DNA of 54,439 nt from Streptomyces atriruber (GCF_001418325.1 NZ_LIPN01000101.1:1-54439), one strand, 5' to 3'; counted from the stretch's first letter, positions 41,691 to 50,517 are shown. A program made the numbers and translations. The notes: generated from the sequence alone by a model not told the origin.

Positions 41691-42566
41691 CTACGCGGCG
41701 GAGTGTCCGCCGGCGCCCGGCACGGGGAACGCACCCGTGGCCCGGCGCGTGATCTCGCCGTAGATCTCGGGGTCGGTGGTGAACTCCCCGAGCACACACG
41801 TCTTGCGGCTGCCGTGGTAGTCACTGGACCCGGTGACCAGCAGGCCGAGGTCCCCCGCGAGGGCGCGCAGCCGGGTGCGGGTCTCGGGCGTGTGGTCCAT
41901 GTGGTCGACCTCGATGCCGTCCAGGCCGGCCGCCGCGAGGTCGGCTATGACGCTCTCGGACACGACCTTGCCGCGCTTGACGGCACCGGGGTGCGCGAAG
42001 ACGGTGACGCCACCGGCCGCCTTGACCAGGCGGATCGCGTCGAAGGGGTCGAGCTCGTGCTTGTCGGCGAACGCGCGGCCGCCGTCGGCGAGCCACTCGG
42101 GCGTGAAGGCGTCGGAGACGGTGGGCACGACGCCCAGCTCGACGAGCGCCTCGGCGATGTGCGGGCGGCCCACCGAGCCGTCGCCCGCGATGCGCGCGAC
42201 CTGCTCCCAGGTCACCGGCACGCCGAGCCCTTGGAGCTTGCCGATCATCGCCTTCGCGCGCGGCACCCGGTCGTCGCGGACCAGCTCGCACTCGCGGGCG
42301 AGCTCCGGCTCCTCGGGGTCGAAGAGGTAGGCCAGCATGTGCAGGCCCATGCCGTCGAGGTTGAAGGAGAGCTCGGCGCCGGTCACGAGGACCAGGTCCG
42401 TCGGGAGCTGACTCAAGGCCTGCTTCGCCTCGGCGTATCCCCGGGTGGTGTCGTGGTCGGTGAGCGCGACGACGTCAAGGCCTGCGGCCGCGGCGTTGCG
42501 GACCAGCTCTGCCGGGGTGTCCGTGCCGTCGGACGCGGTGGAGTGGGTGTGCAGATCGATGCGCAC
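41691..42566 (-). CDS. PHP-domain phosphoesterase (RNase AM/TrpH-like)
   Basis: 291 residues. PHP metal motifs: DLHTHSTASDGT at the N-terminus, ALTDHDTT, TGAELSF, VFAHPGAV and SSDYHG. Relatives (YciV/TrpH) remove phosphate from 3',5'-nucleotide bisphosphates or trim RNA 5' ends. GTG 42566 is chosen because TGGAG lies 8 nt upstream and HTH follows at once, as in relatives; a TTG at 42611 would be the alternative. Cytoplasmic. Confidence 0.9.
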   Translation of the reverse strand: MRIDLHTHSTASDGTDTPAELVRNAAAAGLDVVALTDHDTTRGYAEAKQALSQLPTDLVLVTGAELSFNLDGMGLHMLAYLFDPEEPELARECELVRDDRVPRAKAMIGKLQGLGVPVTWEQVARIAGDGSVGRPHIAEALVELGVVPTVSDAFTPEWLADGGRAFADKHELDPFDAIRLVKAAGGVTVFAHPGAVKRGKVVSESVIADLAAAGLDGIEVDHMDHTPETRTRLRALAGDLGLLVTGSSDYHGSRKTCVLGEFTTDPEIYGEITRRATGAFPVPGAGGHSAA

Positions 42567-42710
42567 GACGCTGGCTCCAGTGCTCTGACGGGCGAATGAG
42601 GGGACGCTCAAGGATAACGGGCCTCGGGCGTTTCCCGGCCCGTCCCCGAAGAGGCATCGCTCACCACGCCGCCGGGCCCGCCCCTCAGGACTCCGCCCGG
42701 CCCGCCCCGC

Positions 42711-43352
42711 TCACGGCGTGAGCAGCCGCGGCGACAGCGCCCCGCACGGCAGCAGGTCCACCTCCGCGCCCGCGTCCCGCAGATCGGTGAGGACCAGCTC
42801 GTCGTACATGAGCAGGCCCGACTGCTCCGGCCACGCGATGGCCCACAGCCACAGACCGCGCGCCTCTCCCGCGAAGACAGCGCGGTCGTCCGGGGTCCCC
42901 GAGACATGCCACATCGGCGTCGGCCGCCCGGCGGCCAGGACCTTGGTCTGCGGCGGCTTCTCGACGCTCATGTGGGGGCCCGGGTCGGGGCCGTCGATGC
43001 CTGCGTACCGCGCGCCGAGGCCGACGCCGAGCTCCTCGGCGACGAGCACCAGCTCACCGACGCCGCCGAGCGGCGCGGGACCCGAGCAGGCCACGGCCGT
43101 CGCACGGCCACCGCTCCTGTCGTCCCCCGCGCAGGCCACACCCGTGAACAGCCAGCCGACCGGCAGGGGCCACGGCATCCACACCGGAACCTGTGCGCGG
43201 TGCACCACGACCTGGAGGGCCTCGACGCTGGGCGGGATCACGGGCTGCAGCGGGTGCACCGTGCCGTGCACGTCGCACTGCCAGGAGTCGGCAAAGAGAC
43301 CGGGAGCCCTGACCCGGCCACCACACTTCGGGCAACTGGGTTCGCCCCTCAT
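42711..43352 (-). CDS. DUF6758 family protein with N-terminal zinc ribbon
   Basis: 213 residues. N-terminal CPKCGGRVRAPG followed by SWQCDVHG gives three Cys and one His for a zinc ribbon. The rest is a single unrecognised domain with VWMPWPLPVGWLFTGVACAG and GLWLWAIAWPEQSGLLMYDE. Actinobacterial family of unknown role. ATG 43352 used; a TTG three codons upstream is also in frame. Divergent from the MFS gene. Confidence 0.75.
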   Translation of the reverse strand: MRGEPSCPKCGGRVRAPGLFADSWQCDVHGTVHPLQPVIPPSVEALQVVVHRAQVPVWMPWPLPVGWLFTGVACAGDDRSGGRATAVACSGPAPLGGVGELVLVAEELGVGLGARYAGIDGPDPGPHMSVEKPPQTKVLAAGRPTPMWHVSGTPDDRAVFAGEARGLWLWAIAWPEQSGLLMYDELVLTDLRDAGAEVDLLPCGALSPRLLTP

Positions 43353-43439
43353 AGCGCCCAACGGTCCTCCCCGGTCGGCGCCCCGTCAAGGACGATCACC
43401 CGTCCGGTGGCGCTGTCACCAGGCAAAATTACATGTAGC

Positions 43440-43469
43440 TTGCATCAATTAGACTCCCTAACTTAATAT
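43440..43469 (+). promoter_or_regulatory. Promoter of the MFS gene
   Basis: -35 TTGCAT (43440-43445), 18-bp spacer, -10 TAATAT (43464-43469), in an unusually AT-rich patch. An 8-bp palindrome TACATGTA lies at 43430-43437, overlapping the -35 edge, and could be an operator. Confidence 0.6.
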
Positions 43470-43524
43470 GTGCATACGTCAACGACTTCCGTGCAAGCAG
43501 TGGAAGCAGTGAAGGAGCGGCTGT

Positions 43525-44778
43525 ATGAACAGCAGCACAGGGGGTCCCGCCGAAGGGGACCCATTCGACGCCGGGGCGGGCAGCCTGCTGCGGCAACCGA
43601 AGGCCGTGTGGGCCACGGCGGGCGCGTCCGTCGTCGCCTTCATGGGCATCGGACTCGTCGACCCGATCCTGCCCTCGATCGCCAAGGGCCTGGACGCCGA
43701 CGCCAGCCAGGTGTCCCTCCTCTTCACCTCGTACTTCCTGATCACCGCCGTCGCCATGCTGGTCACCGGCTTCGTCTCCAGCCGCATCGGCGGCAAGAAG
43801 ACCCTGCTGCTCGGCCTCGCGCTGGTCGTGGTCTTCGCGGCCCTGTCCGGCACGTCGGGCTCGGTCGGTGAACTCGTCGGGTTCCGGGCCGGCTGGGGCC
43901 TCGGCAACGCGCTCTTCGTCTCGACCGCACTCGCCGTCATCGTCGGCGCCGCGGCGGGCGGCAGCGCGGCCGCGATCCTGCTGTACGAGTCGGCGCTCGG
44001 CCTCGGCATGGCCTGCGGGCCCCTGGTCGGCGCCCTGCTCGGCGACGCCAGCTGGCGCTACCCCTTCTTCGGCACCGCCGCGCTGATGGCCATCGGCTTC
44101 CTCTGCATCACGGCGTTCCTCAAGGAACAGCCGAAGCCCGCGCAGAAGACCTCGCTGCTCGCCCCGATCAAGGCGCTCGGCCACGGCGGCCTCGCCTCCG
44201 CGGCGGCCTCCGCGTTCTTCTACAACTACACGTTCTTCACCGTGCTGGCCTTCACGCCGTTCGTGCTGAACATGACCCCGTACAAATCCGGCGCGGTCTT
44301 CTTCGCCTGGGGTGTGCTGCTCGCCGTCTTCTCGGTGCTCGTCGCGCCGCGGCTGCAGGCACGCCTCGGCTCGCTGCAGGTGCTCGGCGGCTCCCTGGTG
44401 CTGCTCGCCATCGACGTGCTGGTGCTCGGCTACGGCAACCACACCGTGGCCGTCGTCTGCACCATCCTGTCCGGCGCCTTCATCGGCGTGAACAACACCG
44501 TGTACACCGAGCTCGCCCTCGGGGTGTCCGACGCACCGCGCCCGGTGGCCAGCGCCGGCTACAACTTCGTCCGGTGGTTCGCGGCCGCCGCCGCGCCGTT
44601 CCTCGCGCCGAAGATCGAGGAGTGGAGCAACATCCACATCCCGTTCGTGGTCGCGGCCGTCACGGCGGTGCTCGGCGCGGTCGTGGTGTGGGTGCGCAGG
44701 AACGCCCTCACTCACGAAGCCGAGGAGCTGGAGCCGCAGCACGCCACGGAGGACGGCGTGACGGTCTTCGCCAACTGA
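43525..44778 (+). CDS. MFS transporter (drug/metabolite exporter type)
   Basis: 417 residues with twelve membrane helices. MFS signatures include FMGIGLVDPILPSIAKGL in helix 1, the A-motif-like GFVSSRIGGKKTLLLG after helix 2, and ESALGLGMACGPLVGALLG (motif C, proper for drug:proton antiporters) in helix 5. Likely proton-coupled exporter of small molecules; substrate unknown. ATG 43525 has AAGGAG 7 nt upstream. Single-gene unit; convergent with the SUFU gene. Confidence 0.9.
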   Translation: MNSSTGGPAEGDPFDAGAGSLLRQPKAVWATAGASVVAFMGIGLVDPILPSIAKGLDADASQVSLLFTSYFLITAVAMLVTGFVSSRIGGKKTLLLGLALVVVFAALSGTSGSVGELVGFRAGWGLGNALFVSTALAVIVGAAAGGSAAAILLYESALGLGMACGPLVGALLGDASWRYPFFGTAALMAIGFLCITAFLKEQPKPAQKTSLLAPIKALGHGGLASAAASAFFYNYTFFTVLAFTPFVLNMTPYKSGAVFFAWGVLLAVFSVLVAPRLQARLGSLQVLGGSLVLLAIDVLVLGYGNHTVAVVCTILSGAFIGVNNTVYTELALGVSDAPRPVASAGYNFVRWFAAAAAPFLAPKIEEWSNIHIPFVVAAVTAVLGAVVVWVRRNALTHEAEELEPQHATEDGVTVFAN

Positions 44779-44805
44779 GGCCCCCGCGAAGGAACTTCAG
44801 GGACT

Positions 44806-45390
44806 TCAGTCCAGGGACACGGACTTGCGCAGCGGATCGCGCAGGTCCGTTCCGCTGTTCAGCCAGCGCTCCTGAAGGGCCGCCGCGCCGTGCACGCGCT
44901 TCCACGCCGCCTCGTTCGGCGTCATGGGGAGCAGGGGCAGGAAACGTACGGGATCCATGGGGCCGTCCAGCTCCAGGTCCTCGATCAGACCGCCGGACTC
45001 CGCCACGAGCACCGAGGTGAACGGCGCCCCCGGCCACAGCGGTTCGCCCACGTCCAGCGACGCGCCCGGCGCCACGATCAGCCCCTCGACCTGTGGCGAG
45101 GCGGCGAGCACGGCGAGCGGCCGGAGCGCCTTGTCCGTGTCGGCGAGGCCTCCCCGCACCGACAACACCAGCTCTGCGCGCGGCCCCTTGACCGGATCGG
45201 CCAGCGGCGCGGTCGGGTCGGCCATGGGCTGGGCCGACATGCCGAGCGTGGCGTAGCGCACCACGTCGCCGTCCGTGAACCGCAACACTTCGATGCGGTC
45301 GGTCCCGAGGAAGGTCACCGCGGCGCGCGCGTCGGGTTCCCCCAGGCCAGTGCGGAAACGGGCCTCGACCAGCGCAAGAACATCAGCCAT
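44806..45390 (-). CDS. Suppressor-of-fused (SUFU) domain protein
   Basis: 194 residues. Pattern of the SUFU family: GTDRIEVLRFTDGDVVRYATLGMS near the N-terminus split by short gaps, RAELVLSVRG, and PGASLDVGEPLWPG with FLPLLPMTPNEAAW near the end. In bacteria the role is unknown; in animals SUFU binds Gli. ATG 45390 has no ribosome-binding site, but TATGCT lies 6 nt upstream with TTTGCC 16 nt before it, so a leaderless mRNA is likely. The frame is open further upstream (to 45531) without family similarity. Confidence 0.85.
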   Translation of the reverse strand: MADVLALVEARFRTGLGEPDARAAVTFLGTDRIEVLRFTDGDVVRYATLGMSAQPMADPTAPLADPVKGPRAELVLSVRGGLADTDKALRPLAVLAASPQVEGLIVAPGASLDVGEPLWPGAPFTSVLVAESGGLIEDLELDGPMDPVRFLPLLPMTPNEAAWKRVHGAAALQERWLNSGTDLRDPLRKSVSLD

Positions 45391-45889
45391 GACGCGAGCA
45401 TAGAACTCGTCAGGGACCGGCAAAGCGGGGGCTTGACACTTCTGTCGGCTGATAGTGTTGGCCGCTGGCTCAGGGCAGCACGCAGAAGCGTCGCTTTCAA
45501 GCCCTGCAGACAGACACTGACTTTGCGCCACGGGCGTGAAGGGCGCATGGGACTTCCCTTACGGGGGACCGGCCGGAGGAGGTGGGGCTGCAATGGACCG
45601 AAGTCGACCGTGCAGTACCACCCGCTCTTCCGCCCGGTGATTCACGCAGCCCTGTAGCTGCGCGAGCACACGCACGCACCGCGAGCACCGTTCGTGCCGT
45701 GTGCGTCGGAAGAGCACTTCGTTCCCACCTGATCTGTCTGAGTTCCCTGATCTGTGTCAGTAGCGAAGCTGCCACCGCGACGATGCGGTGCTCCCCGCTT
45801 TGTGGACGTGCCAAACATCCCGCAGTAGGACGTCCCCATTCCGGGCAGTTCCAATCGTCGCCGGCGGCCTCCTTCGAAGGAGCCTGCCC
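45391..45889 (+). other. 500-bp region between SUFU and corA
   Basis: No established gene. Contents: TTGACA at 45433 on the plus strand inside an inverted repeat ACACT/AGTGT; a 15-codon ORF at 45593-45640 with an ideal AGGAGGT 9 nt upstream; a direct repeat of CCTGATCTGT at 45728-45737 and 45746-45755; and the corA ribosome-binding site. The long 5' region suggests leader control of corA, but I see no known riboswitch fold. Confidence 0.4.
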
Positions 45890-47026
45890 ATGTCCATGAT
45901 CCGCGACCTTCGTGCCGCCGTCCGCCCCTCGCTGCGCAAGGACGGCACCGCCTACCCCTCCTCCCCCGCCTCGTACGACACCTACGACGCCACCCGCGAC
46001 GCCGCGTCCGCCGTCGTCGACTGCGCCGTCTACCGCGACGGGCGCCGCCTGGAGTGCGCGGACGCCCTCACACCGCACGAGGCGATGCTCGAGGTGCGCC
46101 GCCGGGGCGGCTTCGCCTGGATCGGCCTGCACGAGCCGACCGAGGCCGAGTTCGCCGGTATCGCCGCCGAGTTCGGACTGCACCCGCTCGCCGTGGAGGA
46201 CGCGGTCCACGCCCACCAGCGGCCCAAGCTGGAGCGTTACGACGACACGCTGTTCACCGTCTTCAAGACCATCCACTACGTCGAGCACGACGAGCTCACC
46301 GCCACCAGCGAAATCGTGGAGACCGGCGAGGTGATGTGCTTCACCGGCCGGGACTTCTTCATCACCGTGCGGCACGGCGGCCACGGCTCGCTGCGCGCCC
46401 TGCGCCGCCGCCTCCAGGAGGACCCCGAGCTGCTCGGCAAGGGCCCCTCCGCCGTCCTGCACACCATCGCCGACCACGTCGTCGACGGCTACCTCGCGGT
46501 CGCCGACGCCATGCAGGACGACATCGACGACGTGGAGAGCGAGGTGTTCTCCGCGCCGAGCAAGGGCAAGGGCACCTCGCGCGGCGTCGACGCCGGGCGG
46601 ATCTACCAGCTCAAGCGCGAGGTCCTGGAGTTCAAGCGGGCCGTCTCGCCGCTGCTGCGGCCGATGCTGCTGCTCAGTGAGCGGCCGATGCGGCTCGTCG
46701 ACCCCGATATCCAGAAGTACTTCCGTGACGTCGCCGACCACCTCACGCGCGTCCAGGAACAGGTCATCGGCTTCGACGAGCTGCTCAACTCGATCCTGCA
46801 GGCCAACCTCGCGCAGGCCGCCGTCGCGCAGAACGAGGACATGCGCAAGATCACCTCGTGGGCGGCGATCATCGCCGTCCCGACGGCCGTCTGCGGGATC
46901 TACGGCATGAACTTCAAGCACATGCCCGAGCTCCAGTGGCGCTACGGCTACCCGATGGTGCTCGCCCTCATCGGCGGCGTCTGCTTCGCGATCCACCGGA
47001 CCCTGAAGCGCAACGGCTGGCTGTGA
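45890..47026 (+). CDS. corA: CorA-family magnesium/cobalt transporter
   Basis: 378 residues. Large N-terminal cytoplasmic domain, long helix region (about 250-310) and two C-terminal membrane helices with the pore signature YGMN (in IYGMNFKHMPEL). A short Lys/Arg tail (LKRNGWL) closes it. Homopentameric Mg2+ channel. ATG 45890 has GAAGGAG 7 nt upstream; a second ATG two codons later is possible. Just downstream lie other genes with Mg-transport-like domains (MgtE-N/CBS at 48649). Confidence 0.93.
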   Translation: MSMIRDLRAAVRPSLRKDGTAYPSSPASYDTYDATRDAASAVVDCAVYRDGRRLECADALTPHEAMLEVRRRGGFAWIGLHEPTEAEFAGIAAEFGLHPLAVEDAVHAHQRPKLERYDDTLFTVFKTIHYVEHDELTATSEIVETGEVMCFTGRDFFITVRHGGHGSLRALRRRLQEDPELLGKGPSAVLHTIADHVVDGYLAVADAMQDDIDDVESEVFSAPSKGKGTSRGVDAGRIYQLKREVLEFKRAVSPLLRPMLLLSERPMRLVDPDIQKYFRDVADHLTRVQEQVIGFDELLNSILQANLAQAAVAQNEDMRKITSWAAIIAVPTAVCGIYGMNFKHMPELQWRYGYPMVLALIGGVCFAIHRTLKRNGWL

Positions 47027-47079
47027 CGGCCGCGGTCCGGCCCCGGTGGGCCGTGGGCGTCACTCGGTAGGCTGCCGCC

Positions 47080-47592
47080 ATGACTGCTGACCCGCTGCTC
47101 GACCGCGCCCTCGTCGAGGAGGCCACCAAGAAGTCCGGCCTCGTCTGGGTCCAGGGCGAGGGCTCGCCCGCCCGGGCGCTGTGGCACATCTGGCACGAGG
47201 GCGCCGTGCACCTCGTCGGCGACGGTCCCGGCGAGCAGCCGCTGCCCGGACTCGTCGACGGGGGGACCGCCGAGGTGACCGTGCGCAGCAAGGACAAGGG
47301 CGGCCGCGTCGTCGCCTGGACGGCGGCGGTCGCCGAGCTCGCGCCCGGCTCCGAGGAGTGGGAGGCGGCGGTCGCCGAGCTCAAGGGGAAGCGGTTGAAC
47401 GCGCCGGACGCGGAGCGGGTCACCGTGCGGTGGGCCGAGCAGTGCCGGGTCGTCCGGCTCACCCCGCGTGAGGGGGTGACGCCGTTGCCCTCGGGGTCTC
47501 TCGCGGCGGCGCCGCTGCCCACGGGGGCGACCACGCGTGAGCCTTTGCCCGACGGGCTTCCGCGGCTGCTTTTCAAGCGCAAGCGCCGTTGA
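47080..47592 (+). CDS. Hypothetical protein, possibly split-barrel fold
   Basis: 170 residues, no membrane segment. The block ARALWHIWHEGAVHLVGDGPGEQ resembles the early strands of pyridoxamine-phosphate-oxidase-like split barrels, but the match is faint and no cofactor motif is clear. Basic C-terminus (LLFKRKRR). 53 bp after corA, same strand, so possibly co-transcribed. Confidence 0.6.
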   Translation: MTADPLLDRALVEEATKKSGLVWVQGEGSPARALWHIWHEGAVHLVGDGPGEQPLPGLVDGGTAEVTVRSKDKGGRVVAWTAAVAELAPGSEEWEAAVAELKGKRLNAPDAERVTVRWAEQCRVVRLTPREGVTPLPSGSLAAAPLPTGATTREPLPDGLPRLLFKRKRR

Positions 47593-47620
47593 GTCCTTCG
47601 GCGGCTCCGCCCTGCGGGTG

Positions 47621-47653
47621 TGTGGGGCTGGTCGCGCAGTTCCCCGCGCCCCT
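47621..47653. repeat. Dispersed Streptomyces repeat (GCGCAGTTCCCCGCGCCCC type), copy 2
   Basis: TGTGGGGCTGGTCGCGCAGT followed by TCCCCGCGCCCCT. Matches copy 1 (35084) across GCGCAGTTCCCCGCGCCCC. Lies between convergent stops. GGGGC/GCCCC arms could pair. Confidence 0.7.
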
Positions 47654-47681
47654 GGAGGCCTGCCCCTTCGGGGCTTGCCTC

Positions 47682-48455
47682 TTACGACGTCGGGAGTTGC
47701 TTTCCGTAGTCGACCATTTCGTCCTTGCCCGGCTCCTGCAAGGCGAAGTCCTTGTTCCAGTCGGTGAGTTTGAGGGTGCCCGCGTCGCCGCCGCGGTCCA
47801 GGCGCAGGGGGTACGGCTTGCCGTCCAGGGAGACGGAGAGCGTGCCGCCCGCGCCGTCGTCGCCGGTGATCTTGATGCTGCGCAGCGAGCCCGTCTTGCC
47901 GCGGTCGCCCACGGCGAGCTTGCCGTGCAGGGCGAGCATGCCGTCCAGGAGTTCGTCCTTGTCCGTGAAGCCGCTCAGCTGCTGGTAGGCGGGGTCGCCC
48001 TGCGGGACCTTCACGTACTTGCCGTCCAGCTTGGCCGCGGCCGTCGCGTCGGACTGCCCCGACTTTCCGTCGCCCTCTTTGCCGTCGTGCGTCCAGAACT
48101 GCGTGTCGGCCTTCAGATACAGCTGCTCGCCGACCTTCAGCAGCTGGAAGGTCTGCCCCTTGGAGGTGACCGAGCCGGTGCCGCCCTCGCCCTTGAGGCG
48201 CATGTCGAGGGTGTACGTGTGGCTCTTGCTGACCACCGTGCCGGAGAGCCGGACCGCAGAGGCCGTCTCGGCCGCCTTGCCCGCCTTGCTCTGGATCTTC
48301 GACGCGGAGAGCTTCCCGACGCCGTTCGTGCCCGCGTCCGGGTCCTCACTGCCGCTGCAGCCCGCCAGACTCGTCACCGCCGCGACCAGACCCGCGCACA
48401 GCGCACTCACGAACGCTGCCCGGCGGGCGCGGCTGGCCAGGGGAAGAGCGGTCAC
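47682..48455 (-). CDS. Lipoprotein, LppX/LprG-like
   Basis: 257 residues. Signal peptide with lipobox LAGC (Cys about 32) and a single beta-rich domain: ASAVRLSGTVVSKSHTYTLDMRLKG and LKVGEQLYLKADTQFWTHDG fit the LppX/LprAFG fold, which in mycobacteria binds lipids. Here the assignment is tentative. GTG 48455. Divergent from the MgtE-N gene; its end faces the 47080 gene. Confidence 0.65.
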   Translation of the reverse strand: MTALPLASRARRAAFVSALCAGLVAAVTSLAGCSGSEDPDAGTNGVGKLSASKIQSKAGKAAETASAVRLSGTVVSKSHTYTLDMRLKGEGGTGSVTSKGQTFQLLKVGEQLYLKADTQFWTHDGKEGDGKSGQSDATAAAKLDGKYVKVPQGDPAYQQLSGFTDKDELLDGMLALHGKLAVGDRGKTGSLRSIKITGDDGAGGTLSVSLDGKPYPLRLDRGGDAGTLKLTDWNKDFALQEPGKDEMVDYGKQLPTS

Positions 48456-48648
48456 AGGTGGCGCTGCCTCTCGTGCGGACGACCTCTACGGCTTCGGCAG
48501 TACGGCAGCGTACCTGTGTCGGCCGAGCCGATCGGCGGCAGTCCGTCCGGACCCTCCGCCGGGGCGTGTCCGACCGGGACGGGCTAGCCTGAAGCCCGTA
48601 TTGACGGACCAACCGGCATGAAACCCCCGGCCTGAAGGAGGCGCACGT

Positions 48649-49926
48649 ATGGCGGCAGGTGCCCCCAGGGTCTTCGTCTCACACCTCTCCGGCACCCCCG
48701 TCTTCGACCCGAACGGCGACCAGGTGGGCCGGGTGCGCGACCTGGTCGCGATGCTCAGGGTCGGCAGACGGCCGCCCCGGCTCCTCGGCCTCGTCGTCGA
48801 GCTCGCGACCCGGCGCCGCCTCTTCCTGCCGATGACCCGCGTCACCGGCATCGAGTCGGGCCAGGTCATCACCACCGGCGTCCTGAACGTGCGGCGCTTC
48901 GAGCAGCGGCCCACCGAGCGGCTCGTCCTCGGCGAGATGCTCGACCGGCGGGTGCGGCTCGTCGACACCGGCGACGAGGTCACCGTCCTTGACGTATCGA
49001 TTCAGCAGCTCCCCGCCCGCCGCGACTGGGAGATCGACCGGGTCTTCGTGCGCAAGGGCAAGGGCGGCACCTTCCGGCGCAAGGGCGAGACGCTCACCGT
49101 CGACTGGTCGGCCGTGGACGGCTTCTCCCTGGAGGAGCACGGCCAGGGCGCCGAGAACCTCCTGGCCACCTTCGAGCAGCTGCGCCCCGCCGACCTCGCC
49201 AACGTCCTGCACCACCTCTCCCCCAAACGGCGGACCGAGGTGGCCGCCGCCCTCGACGACGACCGGCTCGCCGACGTCCTGGAGGAGCTCCCCGAGGACG
49301 ACCAGATCGAGATCCTCGGAAAGCTCAAGGAGGAGCGCGCGGCCGACGTCCTGGAGGCCATGGACCCGGATGACGCGGCCGACCTCCTGGCCGAGCTGCC
49401 CGAGGAGGACAAGGAACGGCTACTCACCCTGATGCAGCCGGGCGACGCGGCGGACGTCCGACGTCTGATGGCGTACGAGGAGCGGACGGCCGGCGGCATG
49501 ATGACCACCGAGCCGATCGTGCTGCGGCCCGACGCGACGGTCGCCGACGCGCTCGCCCGGGTGCGGCAGCAGGACCTCTCCCCCGCGCTCGCCGCGCAGG
49601 TGTACGTGTGCCGCCCGCCCGACGAGACGCCGACGGGCAAGTACCTGGGCACCGTGCACTTCCAGCGGCTGCTGCGCGATCCGCCGTACACGCTGGTCGG
49701 CTCGATCCTGGACGACGATCTGCTGCCGCTCGCGCCCGGCACCACACTGCCGGCCGTCGCCGGGTACTTCGCGACGTACGACATGGTGGCGGCCCCCGTC
49801 GTCGACGAGAGCGGCTCGCTGCTCGGGGCGATCACCGTCGACGACGTGCTCGACCACATGCTGCCGGACGACTGGCGCGAGACGGAGTTCCACTTGGAGG
49901 AGGAAGGGGCGGGCCATGGCGGCTGA
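48649..49926 (+). CDS. MgtE-N/CBS protein with PRC-barrel start, no channel domain
   Basis: 425 residues, no membrane helix. Order: PRC-barrel-like part (1-160; VFDPNGDQVGRVRDLV and DWEIDRVFVRKGK), MgtE N-terminal superhelix (about 165-285; repeats such as LADVLEELPEDDQIEIL and AADVLEAMDPDDAADLL), and two CBS motifs (about 285-420; EERTAGGMMTTEPIVL, DMVAAPVVDESGSLLGAITVDDVLDHML). These are the Mg2+-sensing parts of MgtE, but the five-helix channel is missing. AAGGAGG 7 nt before ATG. Overlaps the DUF1003 gene by 11 nt, so the two probably work together. Counterpart of mycobacterial Rv1232c by order. Confidence 0.85.
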   Translation: MAAGAPRVFVSHLSGTPVFDPNGDQVGRVRDLVAMLRVGRRPPRLLGLVVELATRRRLFLPMTRVTGIESGQVITTGVLNVRRFEQRPTERLVLGEMLDRRVRLVDTGDEVTVLDVSIQQLPARRDWEIDRVFVRKGKGGTFRRKGETLTVDWSAVDGFSLEEHGQGAENLLATFEQLRPADLANVLHHLSPKRRTEVAAALDDDRLADVLEELPEDDQIEILGKLKEERAADVLEAMDPDDAADLLAELPEEDKERLLTLMQPGDAADVRRLMAYEERTAGGMMTTEPIVLRPDATVADALARVRQQDLSPALAAQVYVCRPPDETPTGKYLGTVHFQRLLRDPPYTLVGSILDDDLLPLAPGTTLPAVAGYFATYDMVAAPVVDESGSLLGAITVDDVLDHMLPDDWRETEFHLEEEGAGHGG

Positions 49927-50473
49927 CCGCGAGCGCGAGAACCGTTCCGAGCCGCGGAGCCCGCGATTCCGTCTGGACCAGCCGAGGCCGCCGCGCAACA
50001 GGATCCTGCCCGAGTACGACCCGGAGGCCTTCGGGCGCCTCTCGGAGCGCATCGCGCGGTTCCTGGGCACCGGCAGGTTCATCGTCTGGATGACGGTCGT
50101 CATCATCCTGTGGGTGGTGTGGAACATCGCCGCCCCCGACCACCTGCGGTTCGACCAGTACCCGTTCATCTTCCTGACGCTGATGCTGTCGCTCCAGGCG
50201 TCGTACGCCGCCCCGCTGATCCTCCTCGCGCAGAACCGCCAGGACGACCGCGACCGCGTCAACCTCGAACAGGACCGCAAGCAGAACGAGCGGTCCATCG
50301 CGGACACCGAGTACCTCACCCGGGAGATCGCCTCGCTGCGCATGGGCCTCGGCGAGGTGGCCACCCGCGACTGGATCCGCTCCGAGCTCCAGGACCTGGT
50401 CAAGGAGTTGGAGGAGCAGCGCGCCGTATTCCCGTCGGAGCGTTCGCGCGGAAGTGATGTAGGCGACCGCTGA
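49916..50473 (+). CDS. DUF1003 membrane protein
   Basis: 185 residues. Two membrane helices (FIVWMTVVIILWVVWNIAA, and YPFIFLTLMLSLQASYAAPLI) with the DUF1003 hallmark QASYAAPLILLAQNRQDDRDR, then a helical, charged tail. Function unknown. ATG 49916 overlaps the MgtE-N/CBS gene by 11 nt: strong hint of a stoichiometric pair. Confidence 0.88.
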   Translation: MAADRERENRSEPRSPRFRLDQPRPPRNRILPEYDPEAFGRLSERIARFLGTGRFIVWMTVVIILWVVWNIAAPDHLRFDQYPFIFLTLMLSLQASYAAPLILLAQNRQDDRDRVNLEQDRKQNERSIADTEYLTREIASLRMGLGEVATRDWIRSELQDLVKELEEQRAVFPSERSRGSDVGDR

Positions 50474-50504
50474 CATACCTTTCCGGGGCGGGGTTACCGC
50501 GCCG

Positions 50505-50510
50505 TACTAT
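50505..50510 (+). promoter_or_regulatory. -10 element for leaderless mrp mRNA
   Basis: TACTAT, 7 nt before ATG 50518, with no ribosome-binding site between. The -35 region (near TTTCCG) is weak. Predicts a transcript starting at the ATG. Confidence 0.45.
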
Positions 50511-50517
50511 CGGTCTT

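Noticed and set aside
45548..45658. 36-codon ORF overlapping the 15-codon ORF before corA
   Set aside because: Weaker ribosome-binding site and unremarkable product; the 15-codon frame has the better signal, and neither is firm enough to list as a gene.
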